A DNA stretch of 64,000 nucleotides from Gigaspora rosea (taxonomy: Eukaryota > Glomeromycota > Glomeromycetes > Diversisporales > Gigasporaceae). How positions within the stretch are numbered: the stretch's first letter is position 1; each line of letters starts with the position of its first letter. The DNA lies in assembly GCA_003550325.1 (NCBI GenBank), contig QKWP01001677.1, positions 1 through 64,000 of the forward strand, read 5' to 3'. The translations under genes and the position numbers were made by a program. A model generated the notes under the pieces. The model made no database searches. It saw only the letters and a program-made list of their open reading frames with translations, and had not been told where the DNA came from. This document shows positions 11,178 to 22,149 of this stretch, in pieces.

Positions 11178-11462
11178 TTATTTATATAGATTAATGCATA
11201 GCATTGTGTGTCTGAAACGTACTAAGATCTATTTTTTTTTAATGCGACACAAGTTAAAACAATATAATACATCAAAAATATAACTATTATGTATGTAGAC
11301 AGACACCAAATACAAAAGTTACATTTTTGATATTACTATTATTGATGCATCAAAATGTAACTTTTGTATCATCTTATGTAAACATATAAAGTCCTTTGCT
11401 ATGCTCCAGACAATAAAATTATCAGGCAATTTATTATGATAGTACATGCCAAATGACTGCCA
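11178..11462. repeat. Decayed repeat with a small palindrome
   Basis: TACAAAAGTTACATTTTTGA and its complement flank a short loop at about 11309-11370. At 11391-11411, AGTCCTTTGCTATGCTCCAG resembles the right end of the insertion in the companion gene (AGTCCTCCGCTACGCTCCGG near 17310-17330). No gene. Confidence 0.5.
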
Positions 11463-11690
11463 GCCATCACGAAATATTATACGTAGATTTATATCGATTT
11501 ATAATGCATAATCGATTTATATCGATTAAAATTAAACGTTACACATCGATTAACAAGTTATAAATCGATATATATCAAAAATCGATTAATAACGAAAATA
11601 GGTAAGTAATCGATGTAGATCAAATTATCGATTATCATCAAACTAATCAAAATCGCTATATATCGATCACTACGTTATTAATCGATAATT
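11463..11690. repeat. ATCGATT motif cluster (subterminal repeat array)
   Basis: Roughly ten copies of ATCGATT/AATCGAT in both orientations within about 210 bp. The density is far above the rest of the window, apart from 15850-16130 and 19560-19690. Confidence 0.65.
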
Positions 11691-12882
11691 AGTATTATAC
11701 TTTAATTTGGATATACTTTAAACCTTTAAATATAAATATACGCGTTAAATCTTAGAACATAAAACTGTTCATCAAATATTCATTTGTTTTTTCAAATCTT
11801 GCAACTATATGTACGGTTCTATCTATACTATCTATAGGTATACAACTATATTGTTTAATTAATTTCAATTTAGGACATCCACATAATTTACCAACTTCAT
11901 CATACCAACGAACAAGAGCGAGTTCTAACGGATCTTTGTCTATCGCTTGGTAAAACTTGAGTATCAACAGAATCTTATAAATGATATTTTTTATATGCAT
12001 TAGTATATATTACTCACGAAATTAGAGAATATTTCCTAACTTCGTTACTTATAGCCATTATTATCATTATTTATTGTTAAAAAGCGTTAAAATATGTGTA
12101 AATCAAATAAAATGAAACTGATACTTACTAAGCCATACCAATTTAATTCATTTCTTTGATTATCAGGTGCACTTACTGTAACGTTAGAAAACATTGGTTT
12201 TACATGAAAATTTGATGTAGCACGAATTATATCAGTACTTTCTAAAGATACAGAAGAAAATATTTCTATACGATTATCTTCGTCAAGGGACACAATTGAT
12301 TCCACTTCGAAAAAATCATCAAGGCCAGTTAGTAGATTTTAAAAACCTTCGGCTTGTAATGGGTCCAAATTATTTCTATTTTTTTGAAAGAAATCTTCCA
12401 GTTTTTCTGACCTTAACGTTAAAGTGCATAAAAGTTTTCCAAACCCTTTTGTTCGGCGATATTTTTTAGGGACTTCTTTTTTGGTGAGTTTTTTCCGTTT
12501 AACCTAATAATAATCGATTATTAGCGATACTTAGGGATTATCTACTAAGCAATGTTGGCATTGGTCAACGCTGATTTACTATATTTAAAACATACCGCAT
12601 TCAATATTTGTTTCATATAGTCTTTCTTGTTCGACATTCGATAAGGTATTTTCACATATTCCTTATGAAGAGTTACATAAGTTTCAGTGGTCATACTATT
12701 TATTGCCCATATTTTCTAATTGCAGGTACTACGTGATAGCACCAAGAATGAAGCTTTGGCAATTGTAGCCCACTTTTTGAATATTTAGAAAATATTTTAA
12801 CGAATTCTTGGGCCCAATCCACGATTAATTCCTGTAAATTAATCGTTAATATTTGAACGTTTGTAAAAAGCTATGTATTTGG

Positions 12883-12957
12883 GATTTTTGCTAACAAAAT
12901 TACCCTTCGGAACTATGAATTACATAGTCCCGAAGGGTGATTTTGTTAGCAAAAATC
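12883..12957. repeat. 75-bp hairpin MITE inside the transposase gene
   Basis: A 35-bp arm starting GATTTTTGCTAACAAAAT and containing ACCCTTCGG pairs with its right-hand complement at 33 of 35 positions around a 5-bp loop. It lies in a non-coding interval of the Plavaka remnant. Confidence 0.75.
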
Positions 12958-13914
12958 TTATTTGTTTTATACCTGTAATTGATTTAAAGAATTGTCAGTA
13001 AACGATTCTTCTCATGATGCAATATACATCTGAAGAAATTTGTAATGTACGCGGCATAACCGTTCATTACTAATTCCTGGCTTTCTATAATCTTTATATA
13101 GGTTGTCAAGTGTGAAAATTATTACTTTCAATAAATTTCTTAATTCATCTGCTGTCATGCATGTTATTTCGGATATATTTTTCAATATTTTGAGCCCCTT
13201 ATGCCTAGAGATCAGCGTTAATCGCTGCTCAAAGATTTGCATCACTTGTCTTCCACACTGGTCATTTAAAAGTTCTTTAGTATAGTCGAGCATATACTTA
13301 AAGAGACCAAGATCTAGGGTATGCATTCGATCAGGAACGATAGCCTTGTATATATTAAAGTTGCTAAAAAAAAAAAGCATTTACTTATAAATAATAATAA
13401 TAATAATGCATTTATTAGTTTACTTATGCTAATAAACCTAATTAACTTTAATTTATACCTTATGTTCCAAAATGCATTTGGTTCAGGATGAATTGAATAA
13501 TAATGTTTTTCACCGTCCTCTATTACTTTTTTCATATAATTAGGTGTTCTTGACAATATATTAGTCAAGTTAATATTATTCAAGTCATCCCTCGATACTA
13601 AACACGAATAACAAGGACTCCTTGATGCAGATGACTGGTAAACATTAGCCATCTTACTGGCCTCAAGCAAACAGCCAGTAACATTGAAATTCATGGGACA
13701 AATGTTGTTAAGTTACCATGAACGACGAAATTAAGCTCCAGACCATTAGCAATGGGATTGAGCAAAATTCTTAAGCATTTGTGGAAGACTTTCTTCGTAA
13801 TTTTCGAAACTCTTTAGAATTTTTTGTTGTGGAATCTTTAGCTTTTAAGATAGGTAGGTACCTGATTAAAGCTTTAGATTCTGGCTTGTTTCGCTGGAAG
13901 TTGGGTATGTTACC

Positions 13915-13987
13915 TAGAGTTTGAAACCGATTTTATTTGATTAAAACTGATTTTATAATATGAAAATAAAACCGATTCCAAACACTA
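13915..13987. mobile_element. 73-bp hAT-type micro-MITE, TSD ATGTTACC
   Basis: The ends TAGAGTTTGAAACCG and CCGATTCCAAACACTA are flanked by an exact 8-bp ATGTTACC (13907-13914 and 13988-13995). Removing the element with one duplication copy rejoins the Plavaka frame across the conserved GNIP motif, so it inserted into coding sequence. Confidence 0.9.
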
Positions 13988-14771
13988 ATGTTACCTAAGG
14001 ATAAAAATATAGGGTGTCCAGAAGATTTCCCCATATGGTCTAGGGCCGTTGCATTAGAATAAAGGATTATCGATAGTAATCGTTGACCAGGAAGTAATGA
14101 CGATTCTTCTCGTTCCCACTAGAAGCAATTATATTGCTCTTCAAAAATACGGCGCTCTACGTTATTTCTTATCCCCTTTTTATTTACAAATTTAAGAACT
14201 AATTGCTGATTTATACTATCAATTATTAATTAATAAAGACTTTATTGTCTTTATTAATGATCGATAGTAAAACGTATAATTAACACCTTGAAACGTTATA
14301 ATGGGAATTTCTTTGAACGTCATGTGAGGGATTGTTGAATTATCCAGAAATTCCTTTCCAAACTTTGTTGTTGGAGGGAGAGGCGAAACATCCAGATTTG
14401 AATGCTTATTGAAAAATTTTATAAAAGCATCACCAACCGAATTAGACAGTTGATATTTACTAATAATTTCCATAAATTCACGATATGCATCGTTGGGCCA
14501 ATTAATTTCGTATGGATGTAGAAGGTCATGAATTGCATCATCAGGTGAAGCACCTTTGTAGTTTTCTGGATCAATTTCGATAGGTATAAAAGAAGACTCA
14601 GAATCTGCTAAAAGATGCTTTGTTTTTATATCGGAATAAGGTGATACTGATACGTCTTCGTTCTAACATGCAATTATTATATAACGTTTAATAACTTATA
14701 ATAGCATTTATAACGCAACTAACTTTATATATCATAGAATTTATATCATAGTTATTTTCTGTTTGCATAGA

Positions 14772-14815
14772 AGAATCTAACTCAGAATCTAACTCAGAAT
14801 CTAACTCAGAATCTG
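14772..14815 (-). repeat. Three exact 12-bp repeats in the transposase linker
   Basis: GAATCTAACTCA three times, followed by a partial fourth GAATCTGAC. On the coding strand it gives an acidic serine/glutamate/leucine/aspartate repeat. Confidence 0.8.
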
Positions 14816-15095
14816 ACATAACTTCATCCTTATTTAAGTATAATCGTTAATTATCGGTTTAAAACTTTATTAACAAATTATTACTAATTTACCCCATATA
14901 TTATAGAAAATTCATCTGTATAAGAATCATAACTAGAACTATAATCTGGAAGATTATAAATGCTAGCATTCACTTGCTCGCCAGGATCAGTTTGACTTGT
15001 CTTGTCATTAATAGGGATGACTTTGAGAAATGTGTTGAGATAATGAACTAGATTTTGAAAAATCACGAGGACAATAAGGACATTGCCAATGCATT

Positions 15096-15440
15096 TTGAA
15101 AAAAAAAATAGAGAAACAGAAAAAGAGAGAAAAAATGAAAAGAAAGAAAGTAAAGAAGCAAAAGAAAATAGAAGAAATAGGGAAAAGAAAGCAAATAAAA
15201 GAAAGAGAGGAAAAGCGAATAAGAACGGTTAAAAGACGAAAAAAAAACAAAAGAGAACGAAAATATGAAAGCAAAAGAAAGCAAAATAAACATAAGAAAA
15301 TAAAGAAAAAAGCAAATAAGAGAATAGAAAAAGAAATAAAGCGAGAGATCGAAAGGTGAAAGATGAAACCAAAATAAGCGATATTAAGCGATATTAAGCG
15401 AAATCAAGCGAAGGAGAAAGAGTAAAATGAGAAAATAAAA
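15096..15440 (+). repeat. Purine-rich low-complexity tract
   Basis: Runs of AAAGAGAAA, then GCGATATTAA direct repeats near 15377-15410. It lies directly upstream of the transposase start. The 87-codon lysine-rich frame on the plus strand is a composition artefact. Confidence 0.7.
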
Positions 15441-15662
15441 GGGCGCTAGGACACCGGAACATAGACTGAATTCTGTTCCTCAGATTTAAAAGAGAAGAGT
15501 GAACGACAAATGATAAAAAGAAAAAAAAAGAATATTGAATTAAAGCGATTATCAATTATAAAGAAAGTCTGTAAGAATGTCTAAAGGATAATATTCAGAG
15601 AATTTGCTTTGTATCTGTTTGTATCAATTTATATCTATTTATATCGATTTAAATCAATTTAA

Positions 15663-16190
15663 CATTTATTTTTCAAAACAATTTCATATGCTAGTAAACA
15701 ACTAGCGTCATATTAATGCGTGACCCAACATGTGCGCCAAAGAAACTTTATTTTTCAAAACAATTTCATATGCTAGTAAACAACTAGCGTCATATTAATG
15801 CGTGACCTAACATGTGCACCAAAGAAAAACCCGAGCGGCATCGGGCTTTCAATTATCTTTTGTAACAGACATAATCGATTCAATTTATTACCTAATAAAT
15901 TAAATCGATTATGTCTGTTACGAAATATAATTGAAAGCCCGATGCCGCTCGGGTTTTCTCATTCAGCGAAATTATGCAATATACAAAAAACTCAACTAGC
16001 GTTATATTAATGCGTGACCTAACATGTGCACCAAAGAAAAACCCGAGCGGCATCGGGCTTTCAATTATCTTTTGTAACGGACATAATCGATTTAATTTAT
16101 TGCCTAATAAATTAAATCGATTATATCCGTTACGAAATATAATTTAAAGCCCAATATCACTCGGGTTTTTCTCATTCAGCAATATACAAA
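15663..16190. repeat. Tandem repeats with two 134-bp hairpins carrying ATCGATT
   Basis: An 80-bp unit (TTCATATGCTAGTAAACAAC ... CATGTGCGCCAAAGAAA) occurs at about 15663-15744 and 15745-15826, with a partial third copy from 15993. Two near-identical hairpins follow units two and three: 15825-15957 and 16036-16171. Each starts GAAAAACCCGAGCGGCATCG and folds back on itself with AATCGATT in both arms. This is the intergenic region between the two divergent genes. Confidence 0.8.
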
Positions 16191-16199
16191 AAACTCAGC

Positions 16200-16569
16200 C
16201 ACGTGATAAATATCAGAATATTGGCATTACAAGTATAATGATCAAAACCGTTTTCACCATTCAAATTTTTTTTCAATCGGTACGTTTTTCATCATTACGT
16301 TTTATTTTTTTTATTTTTTTTTTCCCTGCTTACAATGAGATAAGTATCTTTCAATTTTTTTTTCTTTCATTACATTTGACATTAACTTTTTTTCCTGCTT
16401 ACAGTATCTTTCAATTTTTTTTTTCGTTACGTTTTCTTCTGGTACATATTTCATCATTATGTTTTAAATTTTTTTTTCCCTACTTACAAAAGCCTTTACA
16501 ATTATATAAATACAATGGATTTCTAGCGTTTGAAGGTAATTGAAATTTCTTTTTTGTAATTTTGGAAAA
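16200..16569 (+). promoter_or_regulatory. T-rich leader upstream of the companion gene
   Basis: Long T runs alternate with TACGTTTT and CCCTGCTTACA motifs up to the ATG at 16570. Pyrimidine-rich leaders are common before fungal start codons; no specific site is claimed. Confidence 0.3.
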
Positions 16570-16683
16570 ATGAATAACACAAAAAACTCACCTTCCACTA
16601 CTCCTAATACACCACATAATAACGAACAACCTCAAACTGTTCGTTCTCGATCGGTTTCTTATATACCTAAACTAGGTTAACAG

Positions 16684-17330
16684 AATCTGTTAATGTCCGG
16701 AGCAAATTATACAAAATTATATATTATATATACTATATAGTAATTTGAATCGGTTGGGCTATAATCGGGTAACCGACCCGAACTGAATAAATTTAGGGTA
16801 ACCGGTTGAGTAAATGCTTAATCGGTTGACCCGTACAACCGATTGAGAATCGGTTGACATAATGTTAATGACATCATAAAAGAGCAAGGTTCCGAAAAGT
16901 TCTGAAATGAAATGAATGAACATAGTAGACGAGACAAAAGCTTGAGTAAAGGCCTGAGAATTCCCGAAAGTAAACGTGAAGTAATCTTATTCGGTTGAAT
17001 CGGTTGACAGCAAATATTTCAGTTCGGTTAACCGATTAAGGAAAATTTTCTCGGTTCAAATCACTAATACTATATATATACAGTATATAATAGAATAATA
17101 TGTATTTATTGTATGTTGCATGTAGGACATCCTGACATGTTGATCACAGCATGTCTAGTAGCGTTTATTATAATATCACGTGAGTGGACATCCGGACATA
17201 TTGATCAAAGTAAGTCTAGTAGTAGAGATTTAGCTAATCATAGGTTAGCAAATAGATCATATGCATGTGTGACATCCGGACATAGTAATCAACATAAACA
17301 TAGAATGTAAGTCCTCCGCTACGCTCCGGA
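16684..17330. mobile_element. Insertion with TGTCCGGAGC ends, about 650 bp, in the companion gene
   Basis: The left end TGTCCGGAGC (from about 16694) matches the complement of GCTCCGGACA at the right (about 17323-17332). It separates two parts of one Q/P-rich frame. It contains direct repeats of GGACATCCGGACAT with TTGATCA near 17125-17290 and a nested hAT MITE at 16738-17066. A related end occurs at 51664. No clear target duplication. Confidence 0.6.
16738..17066. mobile_element. hAT-type MITE, 329 bp, TSD ATACTATA
   Basis: The ends TAGTAATTTGAATCGG and CTCGGTTCAAATCACTA are flanked by an exact 8-bp ATACTATA (16730-16737 and 17067-17074). The interior is rich in AATCGGTTGA/TAACCGA motifs. 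It is nested in the 16684-17330 insertion. Confidence 0.88.
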
Positions 17331-19499
17331 CAACAACCTTCTCAAAATGTTCGTTCTAAATCGGTTCTTTATGATGACTATAATCCTCAACAAACACCTT
17401 ATACTTTTCGTTTTCAACCATATAATACCAACCCTAAACAACCACAACAACAACCACAACAACAACTACAACAACAACCAAACACCTTATACTTTTCGTT
17501 TTCAACCATATAATACTGACCCTAAACAACCACAACAACAACCACAACCATCTCAAAATGCTTGTTTTCAATCAGTTCCTTATGATGACTTTAATCCTCA
17601 ACAAACACCTCATACTTTTCGTTTTCAACCATCTAATACACCATATAATTCTGCTTATCCTCAACAAACGCTCAATAATGCCCCTCAACAAACACCTCAT
17701 ACTTTTCATCCTCAATCGGTTCCTAATTCACCATATAATTCTGCCACTAATTCACCATATAATTCCGCTTATGATTATGATTTAACAAATCCATCGGAAA
17801 GTCTTTTAAGCGTACAAGACATTTTTTCAAAAATGTGTGGCAAAAGCTGCCAACCCTCTCGTTGACAAGCAAACCCACCTTCTCGTCAGTCTCGTCGTTT
17901 ATCACCAGATAATGATGGAAATCGTTCCTCATCTGATTCAGTTGGATCACATGAAAGATCAACCAATCAAGATCCACCACGTAATCATGATGGTATGATA
18001 TATAAGCCTTTTTTTTTGTTGTTCTTCGAATGGAAAAGAAAAACCTTTTTTTTTTTTATTAATGAGAAACTTTTTTTTTTTTTTTTTTAAACAAAAAAAA
18101 AAAAAACAAGAACATCCCTACTACCGCTACCGCCAAGAGTTTGGAAGGCTTTATACCCAAAATCAGCAACTGTACTTATTACTCAAATGGCTCACCAAAG
18201 ATGTTCAAGAAATAAAAACTGAACTAAAGAGAAAGCAAGAGGAGCAAGAGAATGAACTCTCCCCCCAAGTAATGGACGTAAGTAAATTTTTTTCTAAATA
18301 TATATATTTTTTATATCGAATATATTCGTTGTAAATGTTTGTTTTGTTTTTTTTTATTTTAAAGGGGATATATAATGGCGTTGTAAAGCAGTTATTTCTG
18401 AACTATGTTTACCCGAACCAGAGTGTCCTGAAGTAGGCGTTGAAGAACCACCTAGAGGAAAAACTTTCTGACTTTATGCATAGTATAAGTTCAAGCCAGT
18501 ATACAAACCGTTTTCACAGTGAATGGTGTAGTGTGGTACGTTATTAATCGATAATAATTTTTTTTAATATTGTTATTTTATCGATCACTAACGATAACAA
18601 TTAATATTTGTATCTTTTCATTATGATATTATTAATTGCTATTTTAATTATTTAACTTAATAAATTTGTGATAATAGCTTTTCGCAAAAATGAAGAATTA
18701 TCGAGGTGCAGCGTTGCAGAGCATTAGGTCAGCAATGTGGAAAGTTTTTGGCTCAAAACAGTTGTCCTCTTTGAAAAGCAGCGCCAAGGCCCCCATAATT
18801 GTAAAATGGAAAGAAAATCCAAAAATAACCGAGTGTCATCGTTTATTGTTTGAAACAAATAGTGAAAATGTGTTTTGGATCTCTGCGATAGCAAGGGCTG
18901 CATTTTCAGAAGTTGCAGTTCCCACCCTAACAAGCGAACACTGCGCTTTTGCACTAGCAGTATGCAATATATTCTTAAATCCAAAGTCCAAGAGTATTAC
19001 ATGCGACGAGAAAAATATGAAAATTCGTATAGAGAAGTATCTTGTATATATTTGCCATTTTCTTTACTTCTTTTATTGTACAATATTTTAAACAAACTAA
19101 CGGTTTAATAAATATAGAACGATTTTAATAATGGTGGTCTGTCGTATAATTCATCTAAAACGATTATAAACGATGAATCAGAGGTTCGGCACCTTTCTGA
19201 TTCACGGCAAAATACTCCCGAATCAGAATCTAGGGAATATAGGGTATCTAGGACTTCTTCTCAGGGTCTTTCGCAGGAAGAATTGGATGATTTTTTGGGG
19301 TTGATAATTATGCTGATTAGTTTAGTTTTAATTAGTCATATTCGTTGTATGTAATTTAGCGATATGTATTTCTTTTTAATTAAATAAAATTTAAATTGCA
19401 TTTGTCTGCATTATAAAAAGTAATATTTTGATATTAATATCAATTTACTAATTATGAGTAATAAGTATAGAGTATAATAGTATTGATATTGGTACAATT

Positions 19500-19704
19500 A
19501 GAAAAAATCGGTTAGAATCATTATTCGTTATTAAACGATATTCGTTATTAAACGATACTAATTGTGATTTTTTAAATCTGATATCTATCGATTATTACCG
19601 ATTATTATCTTAATTGATAATCATCGTCAGGGGGGATTTAAATCGATTACTATCCAATAACCGATAAAAATCGATAGTAATCCCATACAAATTTTGGTGA
19701 TGGC
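19500..19704. repeat. ATCGATT cluster at the right end of the Plavaka candidate
   Basis: Several ATCGATT/AATCGAT and ACCGATTA motifs, including TATCGATTATTACCGATTAT and AATCGATAGTAATCCC, close to GTGATGGC at 19697-19704. It mirrors the left cluster at 11463-11690. Confidence 0.55.
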
Positions 19705-19758
19705 ATATATAATCACTACCAAAAACATGAGTCATTTATCAAGTGCAATTATTGTAAA

Positions 19759-20330
19759 TAGAGTAGAGGGCACGGTAAAATTTTAGGGCATGCCCCAAGC
19801 TAAGGCATGCCCCTTTTATCGTGCCACAGGGCATGCTCCTAGGTATATAAATCATTAATATGCACATGAGTACAATACTTAAATTTTTTTAGAATGGATC
19901 TTTTTACGTAATAAGACCAAATAAATAGTTTAAAAATAATTTTATTCTTTTTTGAATTTAAAAATTACAAATTTTTATTTAATATACAGTCAGACCGCAT
20001 GCCCTTAGAACCATATTTTCATAATGTGCATTTAGAGAATAATAAGAAAAAGTACATTTATAAAGATTAAATATATATTTGGGCCAGCATTTAAGCATGT
20101 ATTTAGAGAGTGTGTGCACTTAGAAAGGATATACCTAGAAAGTTAGTAAGGTCTGACTGTATTTGGTCCATTCATTTTTAATACAATCATTTAATTCCTT
20201 AATTCTAAGTTTCTTATATTAGCCAATCATATTCGTGATAATCCTTCACATGATCACATGATAGGGGCATGTCTTTTGGTCTAAAGGCATGCCTCCAAGG
20301 CATGCCCCGGGACCCATGCCAACTACTCTA
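19759..20330. mobile_element. hAT-type MITE, 572 bp, TSD ATTGTAAA
   Basis: The ends TAGAGTAGAGGGCACGG and CCCATGCCAACTACTCTA are flanked by an exact 8-bp ATTGTAAA (19751-19758 and 20331-20338). GGCATGCCCC motifs recur near both ends. It contains a Tc1-type MITE at 19987-20159. Confidence 0.9.
19987..20159. mobile_element. Tc1/mariner-type MITE, 173 bp, TA duplication
   Basis: Perfect ends CAGTCAGACC and GGTCTGACTG sit between TA dinucleotides. CAGT-type ends with TA duplication are standard for Tc1/mariner. Nested in the hAT MITE 19759-20330, so it is younger. Confidence 0.88.
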
Positions 20331-20355
20331 ATTGTAAACCACCAAATAACTACAG

Positions 20356-20579
20356 TAGAGGTCTGACTTGGTCAAAAAATAAGTATTCAAATATTCATTT
20401 GTTCAATATTTTTTTATTCGAATATTGTTCAAAAATTTTGAAAATATTTAATGAATATTCACTGAATATTCATTGAATATTAAATATATTTCAATTTTAA
20501 AAAATTATATAATATCTCACTTAAATTAGCCAATAAAATTGCAAATAAGTTATTAAAAAATAAAATAAAATTATGCAAT

Positions 20580-20611
<32 letters not shown>

Positions 20612-20751
20612 GAATATTCAATGAATATATTAAGTGAAATTTTAAATATTCGAATATTCATTCAGTGAAAAATTATATATTAGAATATTCGAATATTCAG
20701 TGAATATTCAGTAAATATTCAGTGAATAGTATTCATCGAGTTAGACCTCTA
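20356..20751. mobile_element. hAT-type MITE, 396 bp, TSD AACTACAG
   Basis: The ends TAGAGGTCTGACTTGG and CGAGTTAGACCTCTA are flanked by an exact 8-bp AACTACAG (20348-20355 and 20752-20759). The interior carries many TGAATATTCA units and an (AT)n run at about 20581-20606. Confidence 0.9.
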
Positions 20752-20759
20752 AACTACAG

Positions 20760-22149
20760 AACTATATAATATTATGAGTATTTTATTTTAAATATAGTAG
20801 GTTGAGAATTAACATTAATAATTTGGTATAGCATCCAATTTTAGATAAAATAAGTGATATTTGCAGTTCTTATTTTTTTAGTATATGCTTATCTATCAAA
20901 AAAAAAAGCTAATTTTATTTTAAAATAAAAAATAGGACCTTTAAACCACTTATATTTGAAATAAGTTATCAGTAATTCTGAATCTAATTGTTTGTTATAT
21001 GGATTAATATTTAAGATAAGTATTTTCTGTTTAAAATTTGTAGTTTTTTTTTACTAATCAACTTTTAGTAACATATTGTAGTATATAAGTTATCATTAGA
21101 GTTGTTACTGTTGCTGAGTCGCTGTTTGCTAGTATCTTTACTGGTATAATTAGTAGAGATTTTGCCTTTTGTTACTTGATTTGTGGAGTTTTGATTCTTT
21201 CGTTATCTTAGTATTATTTGTTGGAAGGTTTAAGCTTTTGCTATTAGAAATTTCAATCTTCTGTTATATTTAGAATTTTTGGTTTCATGATTTTGTTGCT
21301 TCTGGTATAGCATGGCAGTTGAACTAGACATAGCATAGTAATTAGGTTTGGGATATAGTGTCATAATTAGAACAAATATAATTTCAAAATATAGTTAGTA
21401 CTGTATATGTCATTCTGGTTATAATAACATCTGGATATAATGATATCATAGTAAAGTCTTTCTATACCGACATTTTTTTCAAAAATTTAATATAAAATAT
21501 TGGTATAATTTACTATATTGAAATTTTGAATTTTTTATTAATGAACCAAAAATGTCGATATAACCAGAATAATATGTAGTTATATTTAAAACGATAGAAT
21601 TAAATGTAGCACTATAAATAGATAGATAGAATTAGAATTAGAAGCTGAACATGGCATGATGGTTAGATTCAGAATTAGAACTAAATGTAGTATAGAAGTT
21701 AGATTTGGGATATAAGAATTAGACATAGCACTATAGCACTACAATAGCTATATTTGGAATATTAAAACTAATAAATGTAATATGGTAGCTAGAGCTAAAC
21801 TTAGCATGGAAGTTAGATTTGGGATACAGACTAAATGTAGTGCGATAGTTAGTAAGATATTAGAACTGGACATAGTATGATAATTAGATTCGTAATAATA
21901 AATTATACAAGGCATAATAGTTAAATTTGGGACAATAAAACTGAATATAATATAATATGAATATTAAAACTAGATGTACCATAATAGTTTATTCAAGATA
22001 TTATATCAGGACGTAGTATAATATGTAGTTAGATTTTGGATATGACACAAATGTTAGATTTGGAATTCATAATATAATAGTAAATTTTTGTATATACATA
22101 GCATAATAGTAACTATATATTTATTTGTATTTTTTTTTAGCAAAAATAA
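20760..22149. repeat. AT-rich stretch with a decayed minisatellite (about 21300-22110)
   Basis: Loose tandem variants of AATTAGATTTGGGATATAG and AACTAAATGTAGTATA-like units, each of about 40-60 bp, run through about 21300-22110. No gene and no element ends recognised. Confidence 0.5.

Larger units (their letters stand above)
11752..15094 (-). pseudogene. Plavaka-family transposase, disrupted
   Basis: In gene order from 15094: a C2H2 zinc finger at the N-terminus (CPYC then HISQSH, 15030-15085); an acidic linker with three exact 12-bp repeats encoding SELD units (14770-14815); a conserved segment at 14219-14640 (KYQLSNSVGDAFIKFFNKHS); the LLSIILYSNAT / LFLSLGNI region near 14000-14100; the PCYSCLVSRDDL region (13560-13660); DRMHTLDLGLFKYMLDYT (13270-13340); TTETYVTLHKEYVKIPYR (12620-12690); and a C-terminal DPLELALVRWYD...VHIVARFEKTNEYL block ending at the stop at 11752. 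This domain order matches Plavaka transposases of fungi (recognised from memory of the family). It is broken by a 1-nt shift after the zinc finger, an in-frame TAG near 14115, two further shifts near 13690-13790 and a 73-bp MITE at 13915-13987. Several gaps between blocks look like short introns. Confidence 0.8.
16570..19354 (+). pseudogene. Q/N/P-rich companion gene of the Plavaka element, disrupted
   Basis: Inferred exons: 16570-16677 (N/P/S-rich start MNNTKNSPSTTPNTPHNNEQ); a frame resuming at 17331-17992 after an insertion; 18111-18277; 18365-18535; 18678-19036; 19118-19354. Splice sites are GT...AG and phases agree where checked. Parts: an imperfect Q/P/N-rich repeat region (NPQQTPYTFRFQP-like units) at 17370-17760; a serine/arginine-rich linker; a helical coiled-coil-like exon (LYLLLKWLTKDVQEIKTELK); a conserved block with KNYRGAALQSIRSAMWKVFG; and a serine-rich tail. 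I recall similar uncharacterised proteins in Rhizophagus but know no function. Breaks: a 0.65-kb insertion at 16684-17330, a frameshift near 17475, TGA at 17863, TAG in exon 18365-18535, and a probable shift near 18990. The pairing with the transposase is inferred. Confidence 0.6.
11463..19704. mobile_element. Candidate two-gene Plavaka (CACTA-like) transposon, about 8.2 kb
   Basis: Seen: candidate terminal match GCCATCAC (11463-11470) and GTGATGGC (19697-19704). About ten ATCGAT(T) motifs occur in the 200 bp inside the left end, with several more in the last 200 bp on the right. Between them lie a Plavaka transposase remnant on the minus strand and a second broken gene on the plus strand, divergently arranged. 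Known: CACTA elements often carry subterminal motif arrays and a second protein that binds them. Inferred: the two genes belong to one element. The exact ends and a 3-bp target duplication are not established. Confidence 0.45.

Noticed and set aside
15096..15359. 87-codon lysine/arginine-rich frame
   Set aside because: Purine-only low-complexity DNA upstream of the Plavaka start; composition artefact.
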